DNA of 64,000 nt from Sipunculus nudus (lineage: Eukaryota; Annelida; Sipuncula; Golfingiida; Sipunculidae), in contig CM049317.1 of assembly GCA_026874595.1 (NCBI GenBank), forward strand, positions 38,898,401-38,962,400, given 5' to 3'. The position numbers and the translations under genes are program-made. The stretch's first letter is position 1, and each line of letters opens with the position of its first letter. Shown piece by piece: positions 11,985 through 25,000 of the stretch. Below the pieces are notes generated by a model that worked only from the letters and a program-made list of their open reading frames with translations, did no database searches and was not told the origin of the DNA.

Positions 11985-14813
11985 ACACAGACAGGGCAAA
12001 CGAACTAGGCAGAACGATAATTAAGCAGAACGTCTCAACTCCCCTAAGCGATGCAGCGATGGCAGAAGATTATGCAAGAAGAAAGATAGGGGTTTTTTGT
12101 CAAGACTGTCTCGAGATCTCATTCCACCCAAAGTGGACGATGTCCAGTAAATCCCAGGTTAGTCTGCTTTCAATGTAATGTCAAGATGAACACAAAAAAA
12201 TACCTGAACCACACGAGATCGAATACCTGATGAAATCACTAGAAACAACAAATGAAATAATGGGCAAAGACAGCAAGTCGTCTGTGATTGTAGTAGTGGA
12301 TCAAGCAATCTATGCAAAAGTTCTAGAAATATGTTCTGCAGCCCCAGTGCCTTATTTAGACCGTGTTGTTCTTTCAATGGGAACTTCCTCCCTGTCATTG
12401 GACGCCGCCGCTTTGGAAGCGCAGGACTACGAGACATTCTGACAGAGTCTGATGTCTTAGTTTCCGGGTCAATAGATTCGGTTCTTGATGGCAGGCATTA
12501 TAACCGTGGGATGCGAGCACATAAGCTGCTGGCAGAAGCTATGGAGAGATTGAGATGGGCGGCGTTCAAAGAGTGGGATGCTTGTCAGGAAGAGCCAGCA
12601 GATTTAGATACCTTAGTTACCAAATTGAACCATCTATCTTCGGATGTCAACGCGGAACAAATTCAAAATGTGATTGAATTGAAGTAAGAAAGATGTATGA
12701 GAAATTTTGCCAAACACTGGGTCCTAATGGAAGATTTTGGTTCTCATATCTTAATATGGTGAGGCTTTTGCTACTGTTTATCAGATCAACGCGCGAGGCC
12801 AACCGGGACCTCCATATCGAATGTCAGTTTCTACTCTGGTTCTGTGCATATGACAGAACAAACTTTGCGAGGTACTTGCCAGTGTACCTTTTGCAGATGC
12901 TGGATCTGCCAAACTCCCACCCAGGCGCTCATACCCAGCTGCTTAGGGGCGAGTTTGCCGTTTAACGTACCGAAGACAATACATTTGGGCGCATACCTCA
13001 AGACCAGACCATTGAGGTTATCAATAACACAGATACCAAATCAAAGGGAGGAATCATTGGCATGAGTTTGAATCCTAGAGCTGTCTTCAAATGGATGATT
13101 CTTCGGGCAGATCGTGCTGATTTTACACAGAGGTGTTGGCAGATATCAGGATCCTGTGAAACTGAACATAAGGTACGACACAAGGAGTCTGGGCAAAAGC
13201 GTCTGCACAATGAGGAGGAAATGGTTCAGTCCATATGTTCCTGCGTTGAGATTTTGATCAACCCATTCATTTCTGATAACCAACTCTGCCACCTCGCTTC
13301 TGGCCGTGTCGCTTCAGATGAGATAGCTGATGATCTCTTGAATGCGCGTTCGAAAGGGTCGGAATCACTCAAGCAGATTACCACAGATAGGCTTGATGTG
13401 AATGGAGAGAAAGAGATCTTCACCCCTTTGCCACAACTTCAACTGTAAAGTTTTCCTCACTGGATAAAGCTAGGAAACGGGAGAAGATCCAATACGATGT
13501 CAAGAAAACAACCAGGGACCTCTTTGGGCGACTGCTTATGATAGGACAAACGCGTCAATTATCAATGAAAGAATTAATGGCATACAACCTCGGTCCTCTT
13601 CCTTTATCCATTGCTACACCAGATGGACACCCTGTGAAGACAGTCCAGGCTACTCTGCTTAAAGCACTGGAAATACTGCCTCCCCTGTCAACTTTTCCAT
13701 ATCCGTGTACCTCTGTAATTGAAGCCATGGCCGTTTTGCAGACAATAAAAATAAAAAATGTAATTACATACAATTAGCATCGAACGTTTTGACAGATCGT
13801 TAGGGGAACACAGTAGGATAGTCGTATTGGCTGGGTAGTCGATACTTATCCAGAACTATCAATCAAAAATGTAGAGCGTCACAGTAGAAGCGCCACACGC
13901 TAAGGGGCGCTTGAAATAAAAACCCGTGAAAGGGAACAGAAAGTGGACAAACGATTTAAAAAATCCCTAAGAAGTGTAGAGTTCAAGGAAAATCGGACAA
14001 AATATCTGGCAGAGGAATGGTTCAGATCGGTATATTCAGACAGGATAGGGCGTGGCACACTGTTCATCACCTCTTGGGAGTGTTGCTACCACTTAAAAAG
14101 AAACACTGATATATGCTAGAAAAGACCCACCTGATGAGCTGAGGTTTTCCCATGAGGAGGCAGACACGCGGATGTTGTTACATGCGGCCCATTCCAGTGA
14201 GAAGGGTGATCAAAGGTCCTGATACTGATGTAGCTGTGGTTGCCCTTTCCGTCTGTCACACCATTCAATCCCATTCAATCTTTCATACTGGTAACAAACA
14301 ATACAAGCGTTCTCTAGAATTGACAGGTATTGCCAACAACCTTGGTCGCGAGATATGTGATGCTCTGCCAGGATACCATGCATTTAGTGGATGTGATCTA
14401 CCAGTGCCTTTGTTGGCCGAGGTAAAGCAGCTGGTTTGAAGCTTCTAAAAGAAGACTTGAACCTTCGCAGGGTAATGTCTGACCTTGGCAGGTCCTTCAA
14501 AACGACGCCTGAAATGCTTGCCATGGGCAAAGCAGCAATGAGCTCTCTATATGGAAAGAGGGATGCTGCGGTGAATAACTTTCGTCATGATATGTTTGGT
14601 TGGCAAACTACAGATCCATGCAGACTTCGGCCATGCCAAAATGCAGCCCAGTTCCATCTCCTTCGAGCCAATTACCAGGCAGCAGTTTGGAAGAGATGTT
14701 TAGAGTGTTGTCCTTCAGTCCCGTCCTCTCATGATCACGGTTGGGAAGTGAATAGTAGAAACATCAACATCAAATGGCTGGATGTTTCCCGAGCCCCTGA
14801 TTCCGTGCTCGCG

Positions 14814-14915
14814 TGCGTAAACTGCAAGTGTAAGAAATGCACAACGAGAAGGTGTTCCTGCAGGCGGAATGGACTCAATTGTACCGGGGAATGCAAATGC
14901 AGTGAAACTAAATGT
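14814..14915 (+). other. CXC (tesmin/TSO1-like) cysteine-rich domain coding block
   Basis: It encodes CVNCKCKKCTTRRCSCRRNG followed by LNCTGECKCSETKC. The repeated C-x-C and C-R-R-N-G pattern is that of the CXC domain, known from tesmin/TSO1/LIN54 DNA-binding proteins. The block is intact in one frame and sits at the C-terminal end of the broken ORF. Confidence 0.7.
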
Positions 14916-14923
14916 GTTGTTAC

Positions 14924-15079
14924 CATCAGAAACTTTTTTAAGGGCTTCAGACAAATTTTTGCCGTCTGGACCCCCACCCTTTTCAGACCTGAGGACCTTT
15001 TTTTAGAGTTTTCATTTGTCCTCCTGGGTTGGAACCCCCCCCCCCCCCCACCTTTTCCTAAATCCTGGATCCGCCCCTG
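14924..15079 (-). mobile_element. Short non-autonomous DNA transposon inserted in the CXC ORF
   Basis: A 156 bp block is flanked on both sides by GTTAC (14919-14923 and 15080-15084). Its right end, read on the minus strand, is CAGGGGCGGATCCAGG, a terminal sequence I associate with hAT-like non-autonomous elements. It contains a C14 tract. Without the block and one GTTAC, the host frame reads straight on (VTNAESDEESEAE, then stop), so this is an insertion with a 5 bp duplication. hAT elements normally duplicate 8 bp, so the family is uncertain. Confidence 0.7.
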
Positions 15080-15121
15080 GTTACTAATGCCGAATCAGAT
15101 GAAGAATCTGAAGCTGAGTGA

Positions 15122-15889
15122 CTTTTGGTCTGCTCTTGGTGGTTTTTATATAAGAAAACCGACTTATATAAGAATAAGATAATGGTTTTTAAATGAATTA
15201 TTTCACTTTTTATTGTTAGGTCATGTTAACAATGAGTGTGCAAGCTATTGTTTGGGAAACTTGAGTTTTCATAATCATCGCAAGTTATGGAATCATAATG
15301 CGTCCTCATGTAATTGAACATAATATATGCATTTTAAATAAATAAACTGGTAAAAGATTAAGACAAAAACATTGTTCCATTGTTATAAAATCGAATACAA
15401 TTTATAGATATTTCGTAACATCAAACTTGTACAGAATGACTTTTCGTTTGTTTTATAAACACCTAATACCATGCTCTTCATTAATATGTTAGTTTAAATC
15501 TTATTTAAAATACATTAAAAGCATTTAATAAATACATGTACATCTTACATATGAAAACTGTGTAAATTCCCTTGGAAATGCGACTCGAATACTGATTACA
15601 CATGATTTAGCATTAAAAATATTTTTTTTTATTGTTAATCTATAAGTTTACGTGCAAATAAACATAAAATACTATGAATATCAGATATATGTTATAAAAA
15701 TTAACATTCAACTCAATTCCTTTAAATAAAAACTAAAAACACAGCTTGGAGGACTATATATTTGGATTTAGCACATTGCAAAATGGTTTCCTATTGCTTT
15801 TGTCAGGAATTAACAATTATTCCTCACAGGTTTCAAACGATTTACAAAACGACTCTGAAAAATAAGAAATCACAGTTTTAATAGAAACT
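15122..15889. other. AT-rich spacer, no gene seen
   Basis: Downstream flank of the pseudogene, very AT-rich. Some AATAAA hexamers (for example near 15340) could have been polyadenylation signals of the ancestral ORF. Confidence 0.4.
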
Positions 15890-16085
15890 AATGTAAGGTA
15901 GTATGAAAAATGGTCAATTTCGGGGCTTTTGCACACTCTCTCAGAGGGGTAATGTTAAAAAAAAACTATTTAGGAACTACTCTAACAGAAAATAACATCA
16001 AACATAATAATGACAGGGGGGGGGGGGGGGTGCAGCAAACTCGAAAACTAGGCCCTTTCTGGAAATTGGCCCAAGGACTAGGACC
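15890..16085 (+). repeat. Interspersed repeat, right copy
   Basis: It contains TCAGAGGGGTAATGTT, CTCTAACAGAAAATAACATC, a G15 run (16016-16030), TGCAGCAAACTCGAAA and ATTGGCCCAAGGACTA, in the same order as the minus-strand copy at 8478-8660. Similarity extends over about 180 bp and fades on both sides. Confidence 0.75.
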
Positions 16086-16803
16086 TTTAAAAAGATAAAT
16101 AACATTTCTTTTTTAATATAAGTATTTAATTTTATAAAAATTATATAAATACCGTTGAAATGCAAACATCTCTTTTTTTTGTACCATGCACATAATTCTT
16201 CTGGCAACACATTCCCGGACTTGTATCTGATCATTGTATATCAATCGGTGACATTTTTATACATCTCAATATCTGATTGAGTCCCTGTTCTTCCTTCCAC
16301 TCCCGTTACCAGTCGGAGGGTCCTAGCTGATGACGACAATTCTCCCTCGTAGTGTCCAAACAGTTTATCAATCATCAGACCATATATATTGGAGTTTTCT
16401 TCGTCTTTATGTAAATTGTTTATAATACTTCTGAGGTATATATATCCCTCTGTTTATAGGCACAAGATATTCGTGAAAAAAAACTTGTAAAACTAAATCC
16501 TTTGATGCTTCACAAATATATACAAACTGAATAAACTCGAGTAGACAGGACGTAGTTTGTTTAACGTGACCGTTGTCCTTTCAAAGTGATTCAGAATCGA
16601 AACTTATTTAAAACGGGTGCATTAGGTTATAGAGAAATATAAAACAAATCTATTTCTATATATTGACAGGATTTGTGGATTGTATATGAATCTATATCTT
16701 CATGAAAATACCACGATGCGATTATTCTAAAATTAATTTAAAATTAATTATCAGTTTTAAAAATTAAAAGAAGTTCGTTGTTGTAACCGCACATTTTTTT
16801 CTT
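16086..16803 (-). other. Probable 3' UTR / downstream flank of the lectin-mucin gene
   Basis: This lies directly after the stop codon of the minus-strand gene. It is AT-rich and has no protein-like frame. ATTAAA-type hexamers on the minus strand occur near 16115-16130, but I cannot fix the polyadenylation site. Confidence 0.35.
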
Positions 16804-17125
16804 TCAGCCTTCTTCGAACCTTACGGTGGGAGCACTTAACCCTCGCGTCATTCCATTCTTTAAAGAATCAAACGGACTCATTTCCGGCAATCCATCCAGA
16901 CTGGAAGTCCCTCGTAAAGACCAATTCCATTCCTTCCCGTCATCCACTGCAAGGCGGTTCCTTTCAAGCGTCTCTAGTTTTGGACCTCCTCTTATTGTGC
17001 CACGTTCAAGTTCAAGGACGGCGACGGTGTTCCAGGGTGTGGTGATACTGCGCATGCTCCCACTATCGGACGTAGGAGTATGACGTAACTGAGACTTATC
17101 AGTCATCCCGGCTTCCATTTCTTTC
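16804..17125 (-). CDS. Exon 10: cytoplasmic tail and stop
   Basis: The acceptor TTTTCTATCACAG is followed by KEMEAGMTDKSQLRHTPTSD and about 100 further residues to RFEEG and TGA (16804-16806). The tail is rich in Ser, Thr and charged residues (SDSGSMRS, LRGTSSLDG) and contains no tyrosine, so ITIM or ITAM signalling is excluded. Any signalling would have to use Ser/Thr phosphorylation or adaptors. Confidence 0.82.
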
Positions 17126-20100
17126 CTGTGATAGAAAACATACGTATATGGGGTATAAATATACAAACTGATTCAAAACATGATGTACATTACATACATC
17201 CATGTATATATATATAACATATTATTCTATTTATATTTTCTCCATTTGATATTGGAAAATAAGCAGAAGGATGCATCATTAGGATAGGGATAATTTTAAT
17301 CGTATTTGTTGTACATATATGTCACTGCATTTTTGCGCATGTTTGTTTGTTGGAAAAAAAATAATTAGAATAACCTTGTATAAGTTTATATACCTATATG
17401 TTTCTTTTTGAACTTCGCTATGTATATGTGCATTTACCTTCGTTTCTGCAAAGCAAAAGTTGCCACCGCAGCCGCTAAAATAAGGACAAGGGCCACCACG
17501 CCTAACGCTATTCCTATCACTGTAAAGAAAGAGAATTCAGAAAATATAATTGGATGTTCAGCCGTGTTTATCAGTCAGGATCAAACGTAACATTAATGAG
17601 AGGGTCAAAATATCTGTTTGTTTTCTAATATCCAATGCATAACCAAAAAGTCGATTTGACTGTAACGCCAAGTAACCATACATTCAATGGACATGGTTCA
17701 CTTTGGTTCATATGAAACGATATGTCCTAAACAAATCTTATGTAACTAACACGTAAGGTAGACTGTGCGATCTTAGAGAGGGATCAAGAGGTTCCTGGCA
17801 GAGCCCTGTAGTTACAGTTTTATTGCACTAAAGAAGGTTCCACGGCCACGTTAAGGGTTCCACACGGCGTCGCCACATGACCGCTGGAGAACGACACTTG
17901 ATGCTTGTTACAAGAAGCTGATGTGTATAAGATCGTTTAAATAACGAGAACTAATTTGACCTTGAAACAGAATTTAAAAATGGTTAAAAGCAGGCCTCAT
18001 TGAAATATTGAATTATCAGCAGGTCTATGAATTCGTAACTATATATCTATTTTCCTGTATTTTTAGACATTATGCGATTTTTACGACAAAAGCTAAAAAG
18101 CGATAAACTTATTAAAGCAGTCATGTTAATGTTAAAGCACAAATCTAAACGTTTGAACTAGAAACTTCTATCGTTCATCTTGGGAGGGCCATAAATCATC
18201 TCTATGGCAACCTGGACTTAGACCACTGCGACCTAATCCTCCGATTTAAAGAGTTTGTTTGTGCACCCCATAAATAATTAAAAATTAGATACCAAAACTA
18301 GAATATCTCAATAATTGGATTGCCATGAATCTTATTTTGCATATTGATCCTGGATATTATTTGGTTACGAAAGAAAGATGGGACCACCTCTATTTTCTGG
18401 TACTTTTTACGTCATATTTTGTATAAACATTGATTATGACTAGTTTTAGGAGTTCCTGAAGACTCGTGATTCCACCTCTATGTTATGTACTTTTTACGTC
18501 ATTTTTTGTATAAACATTACTTATGACTAGTTTTAGGAGTTCCTGAAGACTCGTGGTTCCACCTCTATGTTTTGTACTTTTTACGTCATATTTTGTATAA
18601 ACATTACTTATGACTAGTTTTAGGAGTTCCTGAAGACTCGTGATTCCACCTCTATGTTTTGTACTTTTTACGTCATTTTTTGTATAAACATTACTTATGA
18701 CTAGTTTTAGGAGTTCCTGAAGACTCGTGATTCCACCTCTATGTTTTGTACTTTTTACGTCATTTTTTGTATAAACATTGATTATGACTAGTTTTAGGAG
18801 TTCCTGAAGACTCGTGATTCAACCTCTATGTTTTGTACTTTTTACGTCATTTTTTGTATAAACATTGATTATGACTAGTTTTAGGAGTTCCTGAAGACTC
18901 GTGATTCCACCTCTATGTTTTGTACTTTTTACGTCATATTTTGTATAAACATTGATTATGACTAGTTTTAAAAGTTCCTGAAGACTCGTGGTTCCACCTA
19001 TATTATATTCTATTTCATGCATTTTTCAAAATAATTTTTTTTACCTTCAAATTACAACAATTGTGTCATTTTCTCAGCTGTTGTTTCATCCATTGTCCTG
19101 AAACCTGATGTGCTTATTGACAATAAAAGTTTCTCAAGACTGGTTGTGCCACCTGTATATTTTTCATGCATTTGTTGTTCTATTTGCTAAATCATTAAAT
19201 GAAAGCAATTGTATGAGACTGGGTAGTAATGCTTATAAGACCCGCCGGTACTGCGTTTGCATGGCTAAAATGCAATACCTCTAACAAGTAAATTATAAAA
19301 CTAATGCATGGTTCTTCGACTGTCGCACATTACCGATTGGAATTGTACAGATATAAGGAGAGTTAGTGCCCACTTAGAGTTAGTGAACGTCTTGGCCATT
19401 GGGTCACCTACTTATGTTTTATAAATAAAGGAAATATTGCACAGTTCACTGAATCTCTATAAATGTTCTATATTTTCAGCATACGTGAAGAATTTTTGCG
19501 TAAGCTAAATCTTCTAAGTAGAAATATCAATTGAAAGTAAGAAGAGCTGAAGACAACGTTATGAAATTCATCAAGCTGGTAGTATCAAAGCAAATTTTCT
19601 TACCAAGTGAAAAAATGCATGCAGCAAAGAAACAAGTGGCCGATGGGTTTTGAAGCTCAATTGAATACCATACCATTTTCCCCTAACATACACAACAATA
19701 GTTTTATCATCTGAAAGCCATACTGAGATTAATTTCGGATATGATCTTGACCTTTGCCTTTCTGACACCCCAGTCGACAGAGTTCTGTGATGGGTCACAC
19801 ATGTGTAGACTGAATCCAGTTATGACTGGTTTATACCTGTTGTACAAGACAAGAATAAGATCAAGGTCACCAGTTTTGAAACTCCTCTGAGAACTTGGGT
19901 GGAAAATGTTGTCTATCAAATCAAGGAGTTTACAGGGATGGAGTATCAATTGAGAGTCTGGCCGTGTCGGATGTTGCTGACGGGGGTCATAAAACTCGCT
20001 GCTCTAAGGCACAAAGAGATGCCGCTGATAAGACCGGTGCTAATTGATACAGCGCGAGAGACCCCCCTTCGGCGTGACTTCGGCATTATTGTGACAAGGA

Positions 20101-23100
20101 TGATTAAGTTTCTCCCTAATTTTATCTCCGGTAGTTTTTAATATAAATTGTTTAACAATCATAATTTTGAACACCATATGTTCATATGTGTGGGAAACGT
20201 GTGTGAAGCTGTCGTTGCTAATGACGCCTGAGCTATAGTTTGGCTGCGGTAAATATGGGCGATAATACGAGAACAACGCCGTCAGTGACAGATCGGGCGA
20301 TGGCTCACTGTTATCCATCAAAATGAAAGTCATCCGATCTTAAGCGTCAAATTTTTTTTTTATCGACGGAATACTATAATACATGGCTAATTATTAATAT
20401 AATTCAGAAGTGTGGAAACTGATGGAATTTTTTATAATTTCGAAGTTATTCAGGGAAAGTAAGGTTTACACTTAACAGTCGTCCGTCATGAATAACGGCA
20501 GAAGTCGATGTAGAGTGACCGCATCTATCCCAAAATCGATCAAGTGATTTCTCAACACGAGACCTCTCTAGATATATTTGTTGCGCATAATTCTTGCCAA
20601 AACAAACCATTTGCGCTTTCATAATTTCGGTTAATGTTATTCCAGTGATTTACTGCTCAGTTACTGGATATATCGCTCTCCGCTTCAGCGAGCTACAGCG
20701 GACCGCAAAAGTAACATCTAGCAGGCTCGCTTTATCAAAGGCCGTGCCGCCGCTGCGCCTGACACCGCGGCACAATAGGCGCACAATAGAGTTAATGGGC
20801 TTATCATATCTAAATTGCAATTAGCGCACGACTGACACTCGCGACCTGGCAGAGCTTCTGACAGTTGTTACTCCATCTCTGTAAACTCCTTGATCAAATT
20901 AAGGGACAAAATATAAGTTATCACATTCACAAGAAATCCTCAAGATGATTGACTGTAATTTGGCTGATTTAACCTTAGAGATCAAGGTCAAGATCAAAAG
21001 TTTTTCGAACCCTTTAAACACACGAGGTTTCAGAACACTAGATGAAACAATAAAAGAGACCCTGACACCTTGCATTAATTTGTCAGTCTAAAAAAATAGG
21101 CAAAATGCATGAAAAGTAGAAAGAGAATTCAGGTGGCGCCAGTCTTCCACACAATAAAAACAATCCAAGTTCTTTAAGCAACTTGATTTTTAGAACATTC
21201 CATCCATCCTATCTTGACATATGAGACAATTTGTATGTATTTTACTCTATTTCTCGTGTGATATATCACGTCCCTAACTTGCAGAATATATATTACATTG
21301 ACCTAATTCCCGGTCTGCTAGAATATTTGTTTATAACCTCTGTGCATGCAGAGTTGCATAATTATAGCCCTTACGGTTAGGATTTGTGTCCCGTAATGGG
21401 TGGAGAAACTGCTCGATGGAAGGAAGACGGGCAAAGTGTGATCGCTATGTCTCAGCATGACTGAAGGTCAGCTGCGCTAAAAAAAATATTCCAGAAACAT
21501 GAAAAGTAGTTCTGATCAGATTTTCATAAACTTTACTTTTGTTAATGTTTCATGATTATTTATATGATGTTTCTCTTGTCCTTGACAAATATGACCAGAT
21601 CTTCTTGAAGTCATCTGAGCATTCTAATGATGATCGGCACATGCATTTTGTGCCATCAATATTTTCTTTTGATATCTAACAGTGAGCGAAGGTAGGTACA
21701 AATACAGTGAGTGAAGCCACTTATGGAACGTGTTTCAGTGTCACCAAAAAAAAATCTTATCAACAGAACCGGAACAGTTCCCTCTTTAATCCCCTTTAAG
21801 GGTTCTGGAAGGAACCTACACCCAGGGTTACCAAGGGAACAAATATTGGTTCCAAATGGAAGACAAGAAGTAGAACTATAAAGGATCCCAGTATAGTGTC
21901 AGCAGGTGACGCACAGAGATGTATAACAAAGAACGTTAACTTTACATGAACTAACCTAACGATATTTATGTCTTGATGGATTAACAAATCATGTCTGTAT
22001 ACCGGAGATTAAATAAAAACAAGTCAGTTTTTGGACATTTTCCAAGAATTGTGTTCTGGTGTTCGCAAACTATCGCAAGAGGAAAATCCGCCGCGAGGAG
22101 GCTGTTCAATCCTGCACTGCACAAAATGACTTGTTCGGTCATGGTAGAGGTAAATTAATGTAAGTAGTCTTAACAACGAGGCATGGGCTTAATCTATGGT
22201 CACACCAAATTGCACGACAATCCTGCTATCTGGCAGTGGCACCACTACTCTCAACAAATTTAACTGGATTCTACTTGATACTGGTGTATAGACCTGATCG
22301 TATCTCCGGTGCGACCGGCACTTAAAAGTTGATCGGAACCAATCGCAACTAAGAATAAGCTTTACCACCAGCGACCATATTTGACTATTCGCATAACAGC
22401 ATGGATAGCCTTACGTAGGTCGTACAATCAGCGGTAAAAAGTCGAACGTCCGGTCAAAGGTGGACACTGGTGGTCGTACGTTCATATGTCTTACGGAACC
22501 GTTTCTGTGCAAGAAAAAAACATCGCAGGGAGTAGACAATACCGCCTGTTTTCTGCGACCAGTCGCAGTCGCAAGTGATCGTTGCTCATATGTGAATGAG
22601 ACTTTATCAGCAGATCATTTCTCATGATCTTAAAAATGTAAATCGACAGGTATGCTCCGAGTGAATAACTTGCTTCCTTACTAGCATATCATGTAAGTTA
22701 CTGCACTGTACACGTATTGGTTTCCACTTCATTCTTCAGTATTATTTTAGGCCAGCATACACGTTGCGACCCGACTCAACTCAACATGTCAAAACTAGTT
22801 AGTTGAGTCGCGTCTCAACCAGAGTCGGCACCAGATTAAGTCAGTTCTTGGTTTCTGGCAGTGTCAGAAAAAATCGTGTCGCGTCGTTCAGAAGCACAGT
22901 CAGCAACCAATCACAGAATGATGGGGACATGCCGGAAAAAACACTAAACTTTTTTATGTACTATTCATGGCCTTAGCTTTCACATTTTGATAGGAGCCAT
23001 TTCCTCAAAATGCAAAATGACAGCCATCTTTGATTCCAAAATGGCCACCATGTAGAAACACAAATATGCTAATATCTCGGTTTCTAGATCATACAGAAAA

Positions 23101-24099
23101 ACAGTCGAAGACATACATATTCATTGCTGTGGAATACAATTATGACAACAAAATTATCAAAATAATGGTTATTCGTTAACATGCAACCATTATCTAGAAA
23201 CAAAAGTCATAATTTGCTATTCTCTTATTCTTATGGGGCTAAGGCCCATATTTGGGAATGGGACAGTATAAATGAAAGCAGCGAACTTTATCTCTGTGTT
23301 ATTCATGAACTTTTAAATTTTGATAGTAGCCACTTCCTCAAAATGCATTATGACAGAAACAATTTACTCAAAACACAAAGGAATAAATACCGCAAGAGAA
23401 ACGCTTTATTAACCTACCTGGACCTTTAGTTACAAGTTTCTAGGTTTAGCGGTTACGACTTGTGCATGCTAACGAACGGCCGCACAACCAGACTGACGAC
23501 GGGCAAAACGCCATGCCTGTATCTTAGTTAAATTAAGTCAGCTGAGCTAAAAATCATGAAAAATGAAAAAAGTGGCTAAAACTGTGTATTATGAAATGGT
23601 ATCCAAAATTTATACAGACCCATGTAAATCTATTTTAAAATGGAACCGGGATTTTGGAACAGAGATTAGAGAATCAATATTAAAAGCTTTAGGATGAATA
23701 AAAAAGTAACGATTTCAGAAAAGCTCTGGACATTTCGATTTTAACTCCTTCATAGGTGTATGCCTTTCAATCCACTCCTGCATGTATTGGGTAAAACTGT
23801 TGTGATAAATGCTCTCTCTGTAAAAAAGGCTAAAGAGACACTTGTTCATTTCTTCTATGAATGTGAAAAAATACAAGCGTTTATAACTGACCCGAAGAAC
23901 TGGTTGTCACAAAAGCAACAACTACATATTACAAGCAGTTAAATGAAATCAGTTATGTTTAACAATTCAGATGATGATCTAATGGATATTATCATATTAA
24001 TGTTTGCAAGTGTAAAAAGCTGAATTTTTTAGGTTTGAAAAAGTTGTATATAACAGTCAACCATTTGTGGAAAACTGCCTCCCCTCTAATCATTTCTGT

Positions 24100-24144
<45 letters not shown>

Positions 24145-24939
24145 CAATCATACTATTATAAAATTACAAGTGGAAATAAAATGAACCTTATCCTATTTAC
24201 AAATGTTAACTTTTTATACTCTTAATAGCATTTCTAAATTCATATACTGTGTACTTATGTTTTCTGTTATTCGACATGTTTTCCATTTACCTGAATGATG
24301 TGATATGTCTGATACAATGTGGTGCACTCTCTCTCAAAGCGCGCTCTACAGATTGTTTTGTTACAAAGCTGTCATGTGACACATTAGACATACATATCCA
24401 TATTTTTGCATTTCGTCATAAATCCATGCCTGGATTGGATGACCAAAAGTTGGTCACAATTACGTCAGAGCTGGAAGTGTACTTCCTAACTTTCCTGTTA
24501 TCTAATTGGAATAAAGTTATCTGGAAAATACCCATGTCTGACCGTACATGGATCTAAATATATTGAGCTTATATCCTTACCTATGATGTCACTGCAATTA
24601 TCAATTTTGTCCCAACTCTCAATTTAGCTGTACTGGCAGATCTGGGTAGCCTGTAATTGTTGGTCCAAGTAATAACTGTTTTTCTAACTCACAAAGCAAT
24701 GTACCGAATGCGATCAATTTTACTGGCTCTATATCCCTAAACCATAACACAGAAAATGTATTGAGAAATATGTGCAGAATCATTTACGCCTATTTATGAT
24801 GCATTTTAAGTTGTAGTTTGATTACCAATATTTAAAGTTACCACTCCATAACATGCCCATGAGATGTTTGCAATGTAACTGTTGTCATTTGTGCTTTTTT
24901 GTAATTTATTTTTATTTATGTTTATGAACTTGTAACCTT

Positions 24940-25000
<61 letters not shown>

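Larger units (their letters stand above)
9574..15121 (+). pseudogene. Broken copy of a multicopy invertebrate ORF: PIN-like nuclease motifs plus C-terminal CXC domain
   Basis: The likely start is the ATG at 9574 (MAENSTKASASAVQAVFKL). Protein-like text continues, in changing frames, to a TGA at 15119-15121. Recognisable blocks are VVVDQAIYAKVLEIC (about 12285), GSIDSVLDGRHYNRGMRAHK (12465), MYEKFCQTLGPNGRFWFSYL (12693), MSLNPRAVFKWMILRADRAD (13062), EEADTRMLLHA (14155), KGPDTDVAVVALSVCH (14215), SGCD (14390) and a cysteine-rich CXC block (14814-14915). From memory, such ORFs occur in many copies in marine invertebrate genomes, with no proven function. The motif order E-x-D-T ... G-P-D-T-D-V ... 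S-G-C-D resembles PIN/FEN-type nucleases, which is an inference. Roughly a dozen stops and frameshifts make this copy non-functional. An intron with good splice sites is kept, so it arose by DNA duplication, not as a retrocopy. Confidence 0.72.

Noticed and set aside
18819-19022. A 67-codon minus-strand gene
   Set aside because: Two and a fraction 87 bp units read in frame, because 87 is a multiple of 3.
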